NCBI GenBank assembly: GCA_018398815.1
Contig: CM031610.1
Span: 33,430,115-33,494,114 of the forward strand
DNA: 64,000 bases
Direction: 5' to 3'
DNA from: Conus ventricosus
Taxonomy: Eukaryota > Mollusca > Gastropoda > Neogastropoda > Conidae
The notes under the pieces were generated by a model. The model was not told the DNA's origin and searched no databases. It was given only the letters and a program-made list of their open reading frames with translations. Shown in pieces: positions 20,804 through 32,044 of the stretch. Numbering within the stretch: the stretch's first letter is position 1; every line of letters starts with the position of its first letter. Made by a program: the position numbers and the translations under genes.

Positions 20804-20814
20804 ATTTTGATTTG
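20063..20814. repeat. BHMT intron 3: AT-rich, short tandem and CT microsatellite
   Basis: ATGATGATNA-rich sequence fills 20100-20545, with a GC/CA run at about 20300-20348. A unit of about 55 bp with GGAATA(T/C)CTC(T/G)GTA and AAAGAAAG occurs about three times at 20610-20745. A (CT)n run spans about 20755-20801. No gene is recognised. Confidence 0.75.
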
Positions 20815-21480
20815 TGTGAAAAGAAAAACTGGGCCTCAAATATTCGCTGTAAACTGTAAAGGTTTGGATTCGGATATGTATGGCTCAATCAAGGAGTAGG
20901 ATAAGGGAGTTTCTGGAAAAGTTCAGGGAAGGGTTAATTTTGTGCAGATGTCAAGATTGGAATTACCATATCAATAACGGCGATAGTTTTAACGTTTACA
21001 GAACCTGTACAATCCCTGATGTTAAAACATATTTATTACTCAATTTAGACAGATATTTACGGTATGCACTGATAAGATTTAGGCTTGTCATTTCTGAAAT
21101 CGCAGTACATTGTAATCGTCATGGACAACACAGTGAAGGTGACTTACTATGTCCACTTTGTCTTGGACAGAAAGAAAATGACGTACATTTTGTTCTATGT
21201 TGTCCTATTCTATGCGGCTTAGGAGCACAATACCTACCGTTGAAATATCATAAGGTACCAAATCAGTTTGAATTAGCGTTGCTTATGGCATGTACACATG
21301 AAAAAACGATCACAAATGTGTCATTGTCTTTACAAGGCTTTTAAATTGCGTTCTGTTCTCATTTCTTAAAATCATTGCAAAGTGTATTACGAAGGACGTC
21401 ATTGATTCTAAATGCCAGATTGTACAATTGTTTGTATATGCACCCCTTCATGAGGGGCAACGGCCTAAACATAATTAAAC
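20815..21480 (+). mobile_element. LINE 3'-terminal fragment
   Basis: The frame encodes YLRYALIRFRLVISEIAVH and then CPLCLGQKENDVHFVLCCP, a C-x2-C plus H-x4-C type cluster seen at the C-terminus of many mollusc LINE ORF2 proteins (known family feature, clade not resolved). The frame stops at about 21342, and related sequence continues in another frame to LYNCLYMHPFMRG near 21450. It is a 5'-truncated dead copy, antisense within BHMT intron 3. Confidence 0.7.
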
Positions 21481-21486
21481 TTTCCG

Positions 21487-21489
<3 letters not shown>

Positions 21490-21541
<52 letters not shown>

Positions 21542-21582
21542 GCACGCACGCACGCACGCACGCACGCACACACATACACACA
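21490..21582. repeat. (CT)n then (CGCA)n microsatellite
   Basis: A CT run to about 21537 followed by ACGC repeats and CA, just 3' of the LINE fragment and 30 bp from the next BHMT exon. Confidence 0.9.
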
Positions 21583-21610
21583 GTGGCCTTCAATCACTAC
21601 TGTCACTCAC

Positions 21611-21805
21611 TCTAAACATGCTTTTCACTTCCTCTATCCCCTGGGGGTCATCCGGATCGTAGCAGGTGGTGTTGCTGATGTTGCCCGCCATCAGGCAGCC
21701 GTGGGCCAGGGCCACCTTCTTGGCCATCCGCAAGGCCTTGATGTTAAGCTGCTCCGCCTCCCCCTCTCTCCCGATCTTCTTCAGCTTCTCCCGGTGACCA
21801 TAGTA
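21611..21805 (-). CDS. BHMT: Betaine-homocysteine S-methyltransferase-like, third coding exon
   Basis: This 195-nt exon (65 codons, phase 0 at both ends) lies between the acceptor TGTGTCGCAG|TACTATGG and the donor TTTAGA|GTGAGTGA on -. It encodes YYGHREKLKKIGREGEAEQ, then AKKVALAHGCLMAGNISNT and YDPDDPQGIEEVKSMFR. The second Tyr aligns with the betaine-cage Tyr77 of human BHMT. MAGNISNTTCYDPDDP is characteristic of invertebrate BHMT-like proteins rather than the vertebrate enzyme. It joins directly to AFT at the end of exon 2 and EQIKWA at the start of exon 4. Confidence 0.92.
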
Positions 21806-21857
21806 CTGCGACACAGAATGAAAAGGGAGAGCATTGCCTGCACAAATCAAAGTGCCG

Positions 21858-22140
21858 CCTCATTAAGGATACACGCCACAATTAGGATTTTGCACTAGGA
21901 CACTATATAATCCATTTAAGAGTTTTGAGGCATGGCATATAGAATTGATTTTAAGCTGTCAGCTTGGAACCACCTGGCTTGTACCTTGATGACCATATGA
22001 AATAGAATGAGGAGAATCAACTTTCAGACACGATAAAAATTCTCAAAACAATCTAATTGCGCCAGGCTGTAAATACTCGACTCCTTAAGCAAAGGCCTTG
22101 GCGCATTCATTTTTGGCGTGCAGCCACACAGAACGAAACG
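21858..22140 (+). mobile_element. Dispersed repeat family Y, copy 1
   Basis: It shares, in order, TACACGCCACAATT, TTTTGAGGCxTxGCATA, CTTGATGxCCATATGAAA, GAGGAGAATCAACTTTCAGA and TTTTTGGxGTGCAGCC with 59228-59705. Both copies are on +. The copies are diverged and have no coding content. The class (SINE, MITE or LINE end) is undetermined. Confidence 0.65.
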
Positions 22141-22274
22141 GGAAAGCATTCCCTGTTCAAATCAAAGTGCTGTCGCCTTACAATCGTTAAAAGGATGATG
22201 TGATGGCGACCCTAAGAGAGGATCGCTCACTCGTGGTTTCTCCGTGACTTGACCAATTTTTTTGTGTTCAGTTG

Positions 22275-22450
22275 GGAAGGGGGGCTCACCTGGTGGTGTC
22301 CTGCGTGTGATGGATCAGAACAGGCAAAAACTGAACACCACAGCAGCGCAGTGACTCGGCAGTAGTGCAGTGTCTTCTTCGGTGGGCTGGCCGCCCCATG
22401 AAGATGTGACTTGATGATTGCTCTCGGCGGACCGCCGCTTCTGAGGCTGT
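22275..22450 (+). mobile_element. Dispersed repeat family X, inverted partial copy
   Basis: It reads as the reverse complement of the middle of the 63.1-kb copy, sharing GGTGGTGTCCT, GATCAGAACAGGC, CTGAACACCAC and GTGACTCGGCAGxAGTGCAG. It stops before the T-rich end. Confidence 0.6.
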
Positions 22451-23646
22451 GACAGGATAAACGCGATGCGTAGATGTGTGATGGCACAGGGGAGTGGCCC
22501 GGGAGTTTAGTCACGAAAGAGGCACAAAAGATGCCCCCCCCCCCCCCCCCCCCAATCCTTGTCCACCCTCGCCTCCCACACACAAAAAAAAACCATCAAA
22601 GAAACACACACGCACACGCACACACACAGAGGACAGCCTGATCCACAATGCATCATCAGTGCGCAAATGAATGAAAATTTCATTGCATTTGTCACAAAGT
22701 TATTTTACACGACAAGAAATCGTGAAAAATAATAAGCATTGGAAAATGATCGAACAAAGTGTGCGCTTTCTCAACACAACATGCTGTTGAACTACACTTA
22801 ATTAAGCAAAGTGGGAAATTAGGGGGAAGGGGAGAGAGAAAGTGAGGGAGACGAAAGGTTGGGGAAAGTAAATTGAAATACTGATTTAAATAAATCGTTA
22901 CGTACAATGCTTGCGGTAGCATGTGAATTTCTGATTTACAGTCGATAATTTGGATTTTTAAAAATTGAGAAAGTATTAATGTCTGACTTTCACGCCTATA
23001 TTATGCTACCGGTTTTTTATAATTGATTGGGACAGTGCTGCTCAACTGCAGCGAGAATGCTTCAAAACTGGTCGCTATGTGTGCCTTACACAGGTTAAAC
23101 TCGGGTTAAACAAGTTAATTTCAAGCTAAAGGGATGCTGATCTTACCACGCAGTTGCTTCCTAAAGTGAAGGCCATCAACTCCGATCGGCTGGGCGGAGA
23201 AAGGCGAGTTGTGTCCCTTAACACTTTCAAATATAATTTATCCACGAACCCGTGTCATACCTCCTACAAAAAAAGGTGCGTTATAGTCGTACACATTCCA
23301 GAAAAAAAAATTACAGAAACAGATAAATCGGACGACCTTTGTGGTGAAACCTTGAGTGGTATTAAGTTTGTTCCGGTGGTAAAAGATGTTCAACCTATTT
23401 TAGTTTCCATGTCAACCTATTTTAATTTCCATCTCCATGTTATTCTGCTATACCTGTTCAGATCTTGTTGTGGTGCGATGCCGGCTCTACTCGAAAATTT
23501 TAACTGTAAATTTGTGTGTGTGTCTGTAAAGAAACGTATGGAAAACAAAGACCTAATATGCGATTCGGCTTCTTTTTGTTTTATCTTCGTCCCAAACAAG
23601 ATAAATGTTGCCTTAGCTTAAGAAGAAAAAAAAAGGTGTGTGTGGA

Positions 23647-23671
23647 GGGGGGGGGGGGGGGGGGGGGGGGG
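23647..23671. repeat. Poly-G tract (25 bp)
   Basis: Its counterpart in unit B spans about 83 bp with one A interruption (31961-32043). Tract lengths here are unreliable. Confidence 0.85.
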
Positions 23672-24836
23672 ATTCTTTCTAATCATGGTCAACCGTTAGT
23701 TTTCAACGTACCAGGAATAATGACGTCCCCTGGTCGGTAGATGAAACTCCTTACGCAGCCAACTTACGGTACAGCTCGCAGAGATGTTACATGTAGAATC
23801 TCTGCAGGACTTGCAAACATGCTTGTAGGGCTAATCATTCTTGGAATCCGATAGCGTTCGGCGGACAGAGGAGCCGCGTGCGATCTTTGATGTGAAACCT
23901 TAAACTGCGTGCAGCATGCGCTCAAGGCGTGTTTAAGAGGCAATGGCATCAAGGGAGTTAACTGTCCGTGGGAGGAAAAAAAAAATATATATTGGAAAAT
24001 CCTTATCGAGAGGTCAACAAAAACACGCTCACTTGCAGGCAACAAAAAAAAAATTAGATAACATGGGTAGGATCGTACCTGGCAATGCGATCTCTTTAAA
24101 AGCAGCTCAATGTCACGCACAAAAATCGGTCCTAACGATATACGTACACCAGTAACACGCCACAATACCATGCACAATCACAATCATTGACTTGTTTTTT
24201 CTTTGATTTCAAAGTCCGACGTTTCAATACTCGATAATGACCTCAAACCTATGCGTCATAATTCAAAATATAGGTTTGGTTTAACGGGTCCCCCCCCCCC
24301 CTCCCCCCCTTCTTTTCAAGGTGGTTTTACCTTTTTTTTTCTTTTTTTTTTTTGCTTCACTTCCTTTTTTTTTTTTTTACCTTTCTTGAAGTTAAAATCG
24401 CAAGATGCGTCTTTCACGGCTGGCCTACCTGCATCTGTTTTGTAAGCCTAGTACGGTTCGAGTCAAAACATGATTTTTGACTAGAATAATGATTTTGACG
24501 GACATTTATGCTATCAGATGTCCGAAGTTACGGTAAACCTCGCACAATGGCTTACAAGAAAAATGTAACTTCATCCGTGAGCTTTTCGATTAATTTTTAC
24601 GTTTCCTTCCCAAGTAAAATGTCAGTCCATTTTTAGGATAACTTCACCTCTAAATGTTTGAGCCAAACAGGAATGAAGTGATTTGTCATGTTGGTAACAC
24701 GTACCTGGATGTATTTGCGAAGGGAATTGAAATGCAATAAACGCAATTTCTAATTACACTGGAGGCAGAGTAGTTGCTTATGTCCACTAGGATACCAGCT
24801 GTGTACCCGCGCCAATTTCTTTTATGATGAGTTGCA

Positions 24837-24837
<1 letters not shown>

Positions 24838-24875
<38 letters not shown>

Positions 24876-25283
24876 TGCGCGCGCTTGTTCCAAGCTGAAA
24901 AGGAAACCTGGCGTGATCACTGAGAAACTGGCGCACCTTCAATTCAAAGTCATTTGCAATCTACTCAAAGGTGTGTGTGTGTGTGTGTGCGGGGAAGAGA
25001 GAAAAGTTAGGGGAAAAGGAGGGTTAGGTGAGAAGCTGGGGACAGATGGAGAGGACAGGAGGTCAAACGTGCGGAAGCGATTCCCATACAGGGTTGACAT
25101 ATGCGCCGTCTCCTCAGTGCAGAATGTTCCCTATCTCAACAACACCAAAGACCTTTTCGTAAGCTAACAAAAGCGCTTTGCGGGAAGAGATTCTTTGTTT
25201 AGGTAGTGTAGCGCACGCACGTTTTCTGGTCGTCACACACACACACACACCACACACACTCACTCACTCACTCACTCACTCAC

Positions 25284-25348
<65 letters not shown>

Positions 25349-25365
25349 CAAGCGCACGCGCACAC

Positions 25366-25442
<77 letters not shown>

Positions 25443-25445
25443 AGC
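24838..25445. repeat. CA, GT and CT microsatellite cluster
   Basis: (CA)n at 24838-24870, (GT)n at 24970-24988, then a long CACT/CT/CA block at 25230-25440 ending in GC repeats. All frames across it are repeat translations. Confidence 0.92.
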
Positions 25446-26404
25446 GCGCGCGCGCGCTCGACAAAAGCAGATCTGGCACGTTCTGTTTCAGACTGACCCC
25501 ATGTATGGTCCTGGGTGAACGGAACGTGGGGTTACCATGAACGGCCTTTTACTGAGTGGAAAACGAACCAACATCGCCACATCGCATCACAACACTGGTG
25601 TCAGTCTTCACTCTGTGTGCGTAATTCTGCAGATAAAGCAAGCGAGGACCACGGGGCTCGTGAGACCAGTTTACTGAGAAGTACTGGAGCCTCTGCTCGC
25701 AGATAATAATATCCTCTTCTGGCAGTTGATTAGGCTCCGTAAGCTTGCCAGACACTGAATTATTTCTTCGTGTCAGAGACGGTAAACCAGGAAAGATAAA
25801 CATCCAAGACACAGATGAAGGAAGTCCTGGATGAACAAATGAAAAGAAAAACTGACTGTTACAACCATTCTGCCCGGTCGCGCGTGGCTGTGACCTCAAC
25901 ACACAGATGTGGAGATCCCGAACGGGCCAAGCGTCTGCTGTGGTACCCTGGATCTTAAGCCCATACTGTCAAGCGAACGTGACGAAGGCTGGAGCTTGTT
26001 GGTGCAACTGCGCAGCAACGGAAGGAACCTAAACTAACTGAATAAATAAATAAAAAGATAAATAAATGAATACATAAAAACCGGACCAAGCCTCAAGGCG
26101 AAAGTCATTAAAACAGAAAAAATAAAAAATAAATGAATGATTAAATAAGTAAAATCATTCATAAACGAATGAATAAATAAATAAATAGATAAAAACCTGA
26201 TCCACGCTCTAGGCGAAATTCTGACCCATATCCAAACCTTCATTCCCAGAAGAATTAAAGCCCCAACTTTCAATCGCATCTGGCTGTGTCAGACCAACTG
26301 ACATAGGCTAGAACACCAAGGCTACATCAAAATGTTGTTATGCTCAGCATAATTATGCGGGGATTGTCTTCAGGCTCCTAGCATAACATTATCAGTCTCC
26401 GAAA

Positions 26405-26568
26405 TCCCCCGAAGTCGGAGTGTGGCTGCCCATGTGGCGGGGTATTCAAAAACGGTCACACGTCATGTTCTCATCCCCAGCTAATGCATTTTTACCATAG
26501 TGTTCAAGTACTTCAGCTGTTTGGATGATCCCTGGAGTCTTTTAGCCAGGGTACGACAACAACAACAT
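26405..26568 (+). mobile_element. SINE-like element Z with CAA tail, copy 1
   Basis: It begins CCCCCGAAGTCGGAGTGTGG, contains TGGCGGGGTATTCAAAAACGG and ends CAGGGTACGACAACAACAAC. A second copy at 59764-59942 has the same ends and a longer (CAA)n tail. A third, degraded copy sits in unit B at about 34867-35031. The element is about 165 bp and non-coding. No clear tRNA head is seen. Confidence 0.7.
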
Positions 26569-26783
26569 CTGAAACTGTTACTTCAGACTTTATCCCAGGG
26601 ACAGTCCATTGCCGTCACATTCCCATACCTGGAACAAAACTTAAGAATTACCTCTTGGTGAAGGTCGCAGGCTTACAGCTACATCACCATTACTCAATCA
26701 TGCTGAGAAGATTTTTTGGTTTTTGTTTTTGTTTTTGTTTTTTTAATCTATACAATAATGACGAGAGGCAAACATGTCCCTAC

Positions 26784-26974
26784 TGTAAACGCTTCGACGA
26801 CGTCACTTCCGGCGTGGACGAACTCTTCGTGAAGGTCGAGAACTCTTTCTGGATGATCCAATACCACTTCCGGCGTGAAGATACCGCTCTGCATGTACCC
26901 TCGTCGTTCCAGCTCCCATAAATAGCCCTCTCCGCAGATGATGCTCTCTCCGTCCGCAAGCCGCTCACGTAAAC
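26784..26974 (-). CDS. BHMT: Betaine-homocysteine S-methyltransferase-like, second coding exon
   Basis: This 191-nt exon on - lies between the acceptor TGCTTAG|GTTTACG and the donor TTTACA|GTAGGG. With one base from exon 1 it gives 64 codons: [38 protein letters not shown] and [11 protein letters not shown]. This is the N-terminal strand-helix unit of the homocysteine methyltransferase barrel. The RRGY and HAGSDV motifs are family hallmarks. Compared with human BHMT, Asp26 is Glu and the betaine-cage Trp44 is Phe. A damaged second copy lies at 35256-35444 in unit B. Confidence 0.92.
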
Positions 26975-28049
26975 CTAAGCAAATATTGAGAAGATACGTT
27001 TATATGCAGCTTCTACCTTTCAATTAAGATACGCAGTGCTTTGCAGGGTACTGAAATCAAATTTTTAAAATGTCATACGTAAAGGCTTTTAAGGAAAACT
27101 AAGACAGAAACAAACATTCGCATGAATACTCATTCTTTTTTTTTTCTTTTTTCTTTTTTGCTGTTGTTTTTTTTTTTAAACTGATATATCATCATTATTA
27201 TACATCAAATGTATTCGTGTATTCATGAGCATACGCATGAATTTCTTGCACATCGCTCCAGGAATTAACGTGTCTATTTATAAACATGACGCACAGAAAC
27301 GATTACTTGTTAAAGAAGAGCAAGAATCAATGGGTATGAGAACATACAGAACAATGATCAAAGAGTACAAAGACATATAGTCGGAGGAAATGGAAGCGTA
27401 AAGAGCAATAATAGAAGGATGTGAACTCGTCCATGAAAATAATGAAACGCTATGAACACGTCTAGAAAACTATTAAAGGAAATGAACGTGTACAAAATTA
27501 AAGGGTAATCAACGAGCACAGAATGAAAATTACAGAATAAGCCTACAACATGTACAGAGCAACAATCGATGGATATGAACACGTACGCTTAAAGAACATT
27601 AATCAAAGGTGGTGAATAATAACAACCAAAGGGTTATTTGAGAGAACAATAATCAGTGTCTGAACACGTACAGACTAATATTGAAAGGCTATGAGCACGT
27701 ACAGAACATGAATTTAAGGCTGTGAACAACAACAGATTACAATCAAAGAAAAAGAACACGTACAGAGTAATCATCAAATGGTTATAAAAGGAGTTAGACT
27801 GCCTGGGTTCTCTCAAAGCAGGATAACAAAACAAGGGAGGAAAAAAAACTTCGAACCCACTTGAGAGATGAGGAATTGAGTACTTCGACTCCTAGAGTCT
27901 TCAAAGCAATGACGTAAAGATCACAATTTCATCATCACTGCATTATGACGTAATGCATGTGAACGTAAATAGTGAGAGGGAAGGGGGTGGGGGAAGAGGA
28001 AACTAGGGAGGGGGGGGGGGGGATGTGGGGACGGGGGAGAAGCTGTGAT
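26975..28049. other. BHMT intron 1, unique stretch
   Basis: AT-rich intron sequence with a repeated ACACGTACAGAxxAATxATCAA-like phrase at about 27340-27780, a loose low-copy repeat. A G run lies at 28010-28022. No gene is recognised. Confidence 0.5.
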
Positions 28050-29290
28050 TTGGTTTAGTCTTTGATGTTGAGGCCATCTGGTGCTGTAGCACCAAGATGG
28101 TGGATGATCTGTTTCTCCATGTTCTTTCTCTTGAAGGAGTCACCAGTGCTGTTGCGCCAGACCACTGATATGGAGAAGTGGGTTATGCTATGGGGATCGG
28201 TGTTGAAGTGTATAGCCGCCACAGGGGTTTGCTTTTTTCTGGAGGATGCTGTCCCTGTGCTCTTTGCAGCGTTCTTCCAGTGTGCGGTATGTCTCGCCTA
28301 CGTAGATGCGACCGCACAGGCTGCAGTGGACTACATATCACTGGTTTGGCAGGTAAAATTGCTCCTCATGGTGAAATGGCGTCCTGGGGGCCCTTTAAAG
28401 GCGAGCGTGGTAGTGTTGAGGAATGGACAGCATTTGCACTTTTGTCTGTCACAGCAGCTGTTGCCCAGGGAGTAGTGGTTCTGGGGGGCTGTGGGTCAGA
28501 ATGACGACCTAACCAGATGATCGCCCAGGTTTCGGTCTCGTATGAAGGCCATCAGAAAAAGTTCTTTGAATGTCTTGCCAACTTTGGGGTCAGTCTGTAG
28601 GATAGGAAAGTTCTTGAAAAGAATTTTCTTGACTTCCAGGTTGTGAGAATGGTATGTCGGAGTCACAAGGGTGTGGTCATTGTGATCGTCTTTGGTGTTA
28701 AGGCCTCCTCTCTGGAGATGCGCTTGGCCTGGTCCAGTGCCTGTTGGATCAACTCTTCCGGATATCCTCGTGCTTTGAAGAAGCTGATCATCTGGGCTGC
28801 CTGGGTGTGGAGATCTTTCTCATTGCTGCACAGGCGTCTGAGGCGGTGGAACTGGGAGAACGGAATGGCGCGTTTGGTGGCAGTTGGATGGCTTGAGGAG
28901 TAGAAACACATATGAATGTGAGTCTGTGTTCTTGTAGTGGACTGAGGTAGAGATGATTTGGTTGTAAGGTGTGATCATGAGTTTGATGTCCAGGAAGGGG
29001 GGAGAGCTGTCAGACATTTCATGCGTGAACTTCAGAGAAGGGTTGAAAGGCATTGACAACACTGATGGACAGCAGTTCGCTTCTGTCATCAGTCCACAGG
29101 CCCACACAGTCGTCTATGTAACGGCGAAAAGGGCTGGCATGGGGCCACTGAACTGCTGGAAGATCGAATGGTTAAATGTGGGCTACAGAGGTAACCACAA
29201 CGGGTATAGCTATTTAACCTGATTTTGTCCAAGTCAAAGATTGGGGCAAACTCATACTGGGCCTTTCCAATAACGGACACAAATGATCAA
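28050..29290 (-). mobile_element. Penelope-like element fragment with RT and GIY-YIG endonuclease
   Basis: Read on -, the fragment gives an RT catalytic YIDD at 29109-29120 preceded by a GPMPALF phrase. Then come FLDIKLMITPY, TSVHYKNTDSHSYVF, SSHPTATKRAIPFSQFHRL and RRLCSNEKD. Last is CGRIYVGETYRTLEERCKEH at about 28265-28310, a GIY-YIG nuclease signature. This RT then GIY-YIG order is the defining architecture of EN-containing Penelope-like elements. The N-terminal half of the RT is absent. Frameshifts occur near 29121 and at several places downstream, with an in-frame stop near 28500, so the copy is dead. A second version sits in unit B at 36540-37845. Confidence 0.88.
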
Positions 29291-29428
29291 ACACATGTCA
29301 ACTGAGGTAAGACTTTGAATCTCTCAGGGCCCCCAGCGCATACGGTGTGTGCGCTGGTGTGTGTTCATCAGCGAGGTGATGCCAGCGTGTTAATTAGAAA
29401 GTCCACGGACGTGAGTGTGCAAGCCTTG

Positions 29429-29429
<1 letters not shown>

Positions 29430-29483
<54 letters not shown>

Positions 29484-29667
29484 TAAGTGTGTGCGTGCGC
29501 ACGCGCGTGTGTGTGTGTGCGTGGAGGGGGAGAGGTGAGGGGGGAGAGCTGTTCTTATTAAGTGTGCGTGTGTGTGTGTATGTGCGCGTGCACGTATATG
29601 TTGTATTTGATGGCCTTGTTCTTGTTTTTGGTCCGAAGTCATCTTCTGAACATTTACGCACGCAGTC

Positions 29668-29729
<62 letters not shown>

Positions 29730-29764
29730 CGCAAGCGCACACACATGGGCCCATACCCACACAT

Positions 29765-29807
<43 letters not shown>

Positions 29808-29988
29808 CGCGCGCGCACGCGAATATATATTGTATAAATTGCAATATCTATAGTCGGCCACTGTACAGAAAATGGCAAGATTTTATTCGGCAGGTACCAA
29901 AACCTCTGAACAAATACGCGCGTGTGTGCGTGCGTGCGCGCGCGCGCGTGCGTGCGTGCGTGCGCGCGTGCGTGCGTGCGTGCGTGGG

Positions 29989-30032
<44 letters not shown>

Positions 30033-30124
30033 CATGTCCATACGTACATCTGTATGTACGTGCTGTATATATATGTGTGCATGCGCGTATTTTATGCATT
30101 GTGTAGCCATTTATATGTGACTCT

Positions 30125-30168
<44 letters not shown>

Positions 30169-30215
30169 GTGCGTGCATGCATGTGTGTGTGTGTGTTTGT
30201 GTGTGTGAAAGCGAA
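29430..30215. repeat. Large GT/CA/GC/GA microsatellite field
   Basis: (GT)n at 29431-29480, (CA)n at 29672-29727 and 29768-29806, (GC/GT)n at 29920-29995, (GA)n at 29996-30023 and (GT)n at 30125-30170 plus 30180-30205. Opposite-sense GT and CA arms could fold on each other. No gene is recognised. Confidence 0.95.
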
Positions 30216-30561
30216 CAAAATCGTGCACATTTCATTACACACATGAGAGCGTAGGTGAATGCCCCCATGCGCTACCATTCTTTTTATTTATATATTTTGT
30301 TAAATCCCTGTCAACCAGCTTCAATTCAGAAAGAACCCAGTTGATGACAAGGTCAAAAGGAACAAAACAAACAAAAGCAAAAAACAAAAAAAAGGAAAAC
30401 AGAAAAGCAACCCATGAAGACGATCGACCGAAGCTCATTTAGAAACAGAGACACGTGTTGTAGTAGATCTGACCTTCGGATTTCCGACATGCTTATCAAG
30501 CAAAGAGTGAGCTGCATCAGCTGAATTTGACGACGTTACACTTACAGCGACTGACAAAGAT

Positions 30562-30566
30562 AAGAC
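30562..30566. other. Left target-site duplication AAGAC (unit A)
   Basis: AAGAC directly precedes the LTR start TGTCCAGGAC. The same five bases directly follow the outermost LTR end at 49092-49096. They also precede the LTR in unit B (39122-39126). Five-base duplications are typical of Ty3/gypsy integration. Confidence 0.8.
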
Positions 30567-30837
30567 TGTCCAGGACGGGGGAAATCGTGATGGTATTGCT
30601 TAAGTGCACTAAGTTGATGTATTATTAGTCAGGCTTAACACACCAAGGTTATCTTTGCACTCATACACGCATATGCACACTCATGCGCACACCAAACATT
30701 CACTCTCTCTGGGATGGATGTCACGCATCGTTTCTCTCTAACACAACTGAGAACAAGAAATCAATTTCTATGCTACTTATAATTAATCATGTACAATCAA
30801 ATCACACACAATGAAATATCAAACATAAAGATCAATG
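30567..30837 (-). mobile_element. Truncated LTR at the end of unit A
   Basis: The first 271 bp of the LTR (TGTCCAGGACGGGGGAAATC onward) match the LTRs at 39127, 43398 and 47729, then switch at a C run to the start of unit B. The switch point marks a duplication or assembly junction. Confidence 0.88.
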
Positions 30838-31960
30838 CCCCCCCCCCCCCCCCCCCAATCCTTGTCCACCCTCCCCCACACACCAAAAAAAAAAAACCAT
30901 CAAAAGAAACACACCGCACACGCACACACACAGAGAACAGCCTGACCACAAGTGCAAACATCAGTGCGCAAAATTGAATGAAAATTTCCATTGCATTTGT
31001 CACAAAGTTAATTTAACACGACAAGAAATCTTGAAAAAAATAAGCATTGGAAAATGATCGAACAAAGTGTGCGCTTTCTTCTCAACAACAACATGCGTGT
31101 TGAACAACTCATAATTAAGCAAAGTGGAAAATAGGGGTAAGGGAGAGAGAAAGTGAGGGATGAACGAAAGGTTGGGGAAAGTAAATTAAATACTGATTTA
31201 AATAAATCGTTCTACAATGCTTGCGTTGCATGTGAATTTCTGATTTACAGTCGATAATTTGATGTTTTAAAAATTGATGAAATATTAATGTCCAGACTTT
31301 CACGCCTATATTATCTACCGTTTTTTATAATTGATTGGGACAGTGCTGCTCCAACTGCAGCGAGAATCTTCAAAACTGGTCGCTATGTGTGCCTTACCAC
31401 TGGTTAAACCGGGTTAAACAAGTTAATTTCAAGCTAAAGGGATGCTGATGTTACCACGGCAGTTTGCTTCCTAACGTGAAGGCCATCCCAACTCCGATCG
31501 GCTGGGCGGAGAAAGGCGAGTTTGTGTCCCTAACACTTTCAAATATAATTTATTCCACGACCATGTCATATACCTCCTACAAAAAAAGGTGCGTTATAGT
31601 CGTACACATTCCAGAAACAAAATTACAGAAACAGATAAATCGACACCTTTGTGGAGAAACCATGAGTGGTATAAGTTTGTTCCGGTGGTAAAAGATGTCA
31701 ACCTCTTTTAAGTTTCCATGTCAACCTATTTTAATTTCCCTCTCCATGTTATCTGCTATACCTGTCAGATCTTGTTGTGGGTGCGATGGCCGCGCTACTC
31801 GAAAATTTAACTGTCAATTTGTGTGTGTGTCTGTAAAGCACACGAATGGAAAACAAAACCTAATATGCGATTCGGCTTCTTTTTGTTTTATCTTCGGCCC
31901 AAACAAGATAAAGTGTTGCCTTAGCTAAGAAGAAAAAAAAAGGTGTGTGTGGCGGGGTGT

Positions 31961-32044
<84 letters not shown>

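Larger units (their letters stand above)
22534..30837 (+). repeat. Direct duplication unit A (8.3 kb)
   Basis: The whole stretch matches 30838-39406 in the same orientation and order. It starts at a 20-C run and ends inside the first 270 bp of the LTR element at another C run. It contains BHMT exon 2, a SINE, a Penelope-like fragment, large CA/GT microsatellites, a poly-G run at 23647-23671 and the left insertion junction of the LTR element. Between 22554 and 26783, apart from microsatellites and the SINE, I recognise no gene. Unit A reads cleanly (its BHMT exon is intact), so it is probably the accurate copy. Confidence 0.92.
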
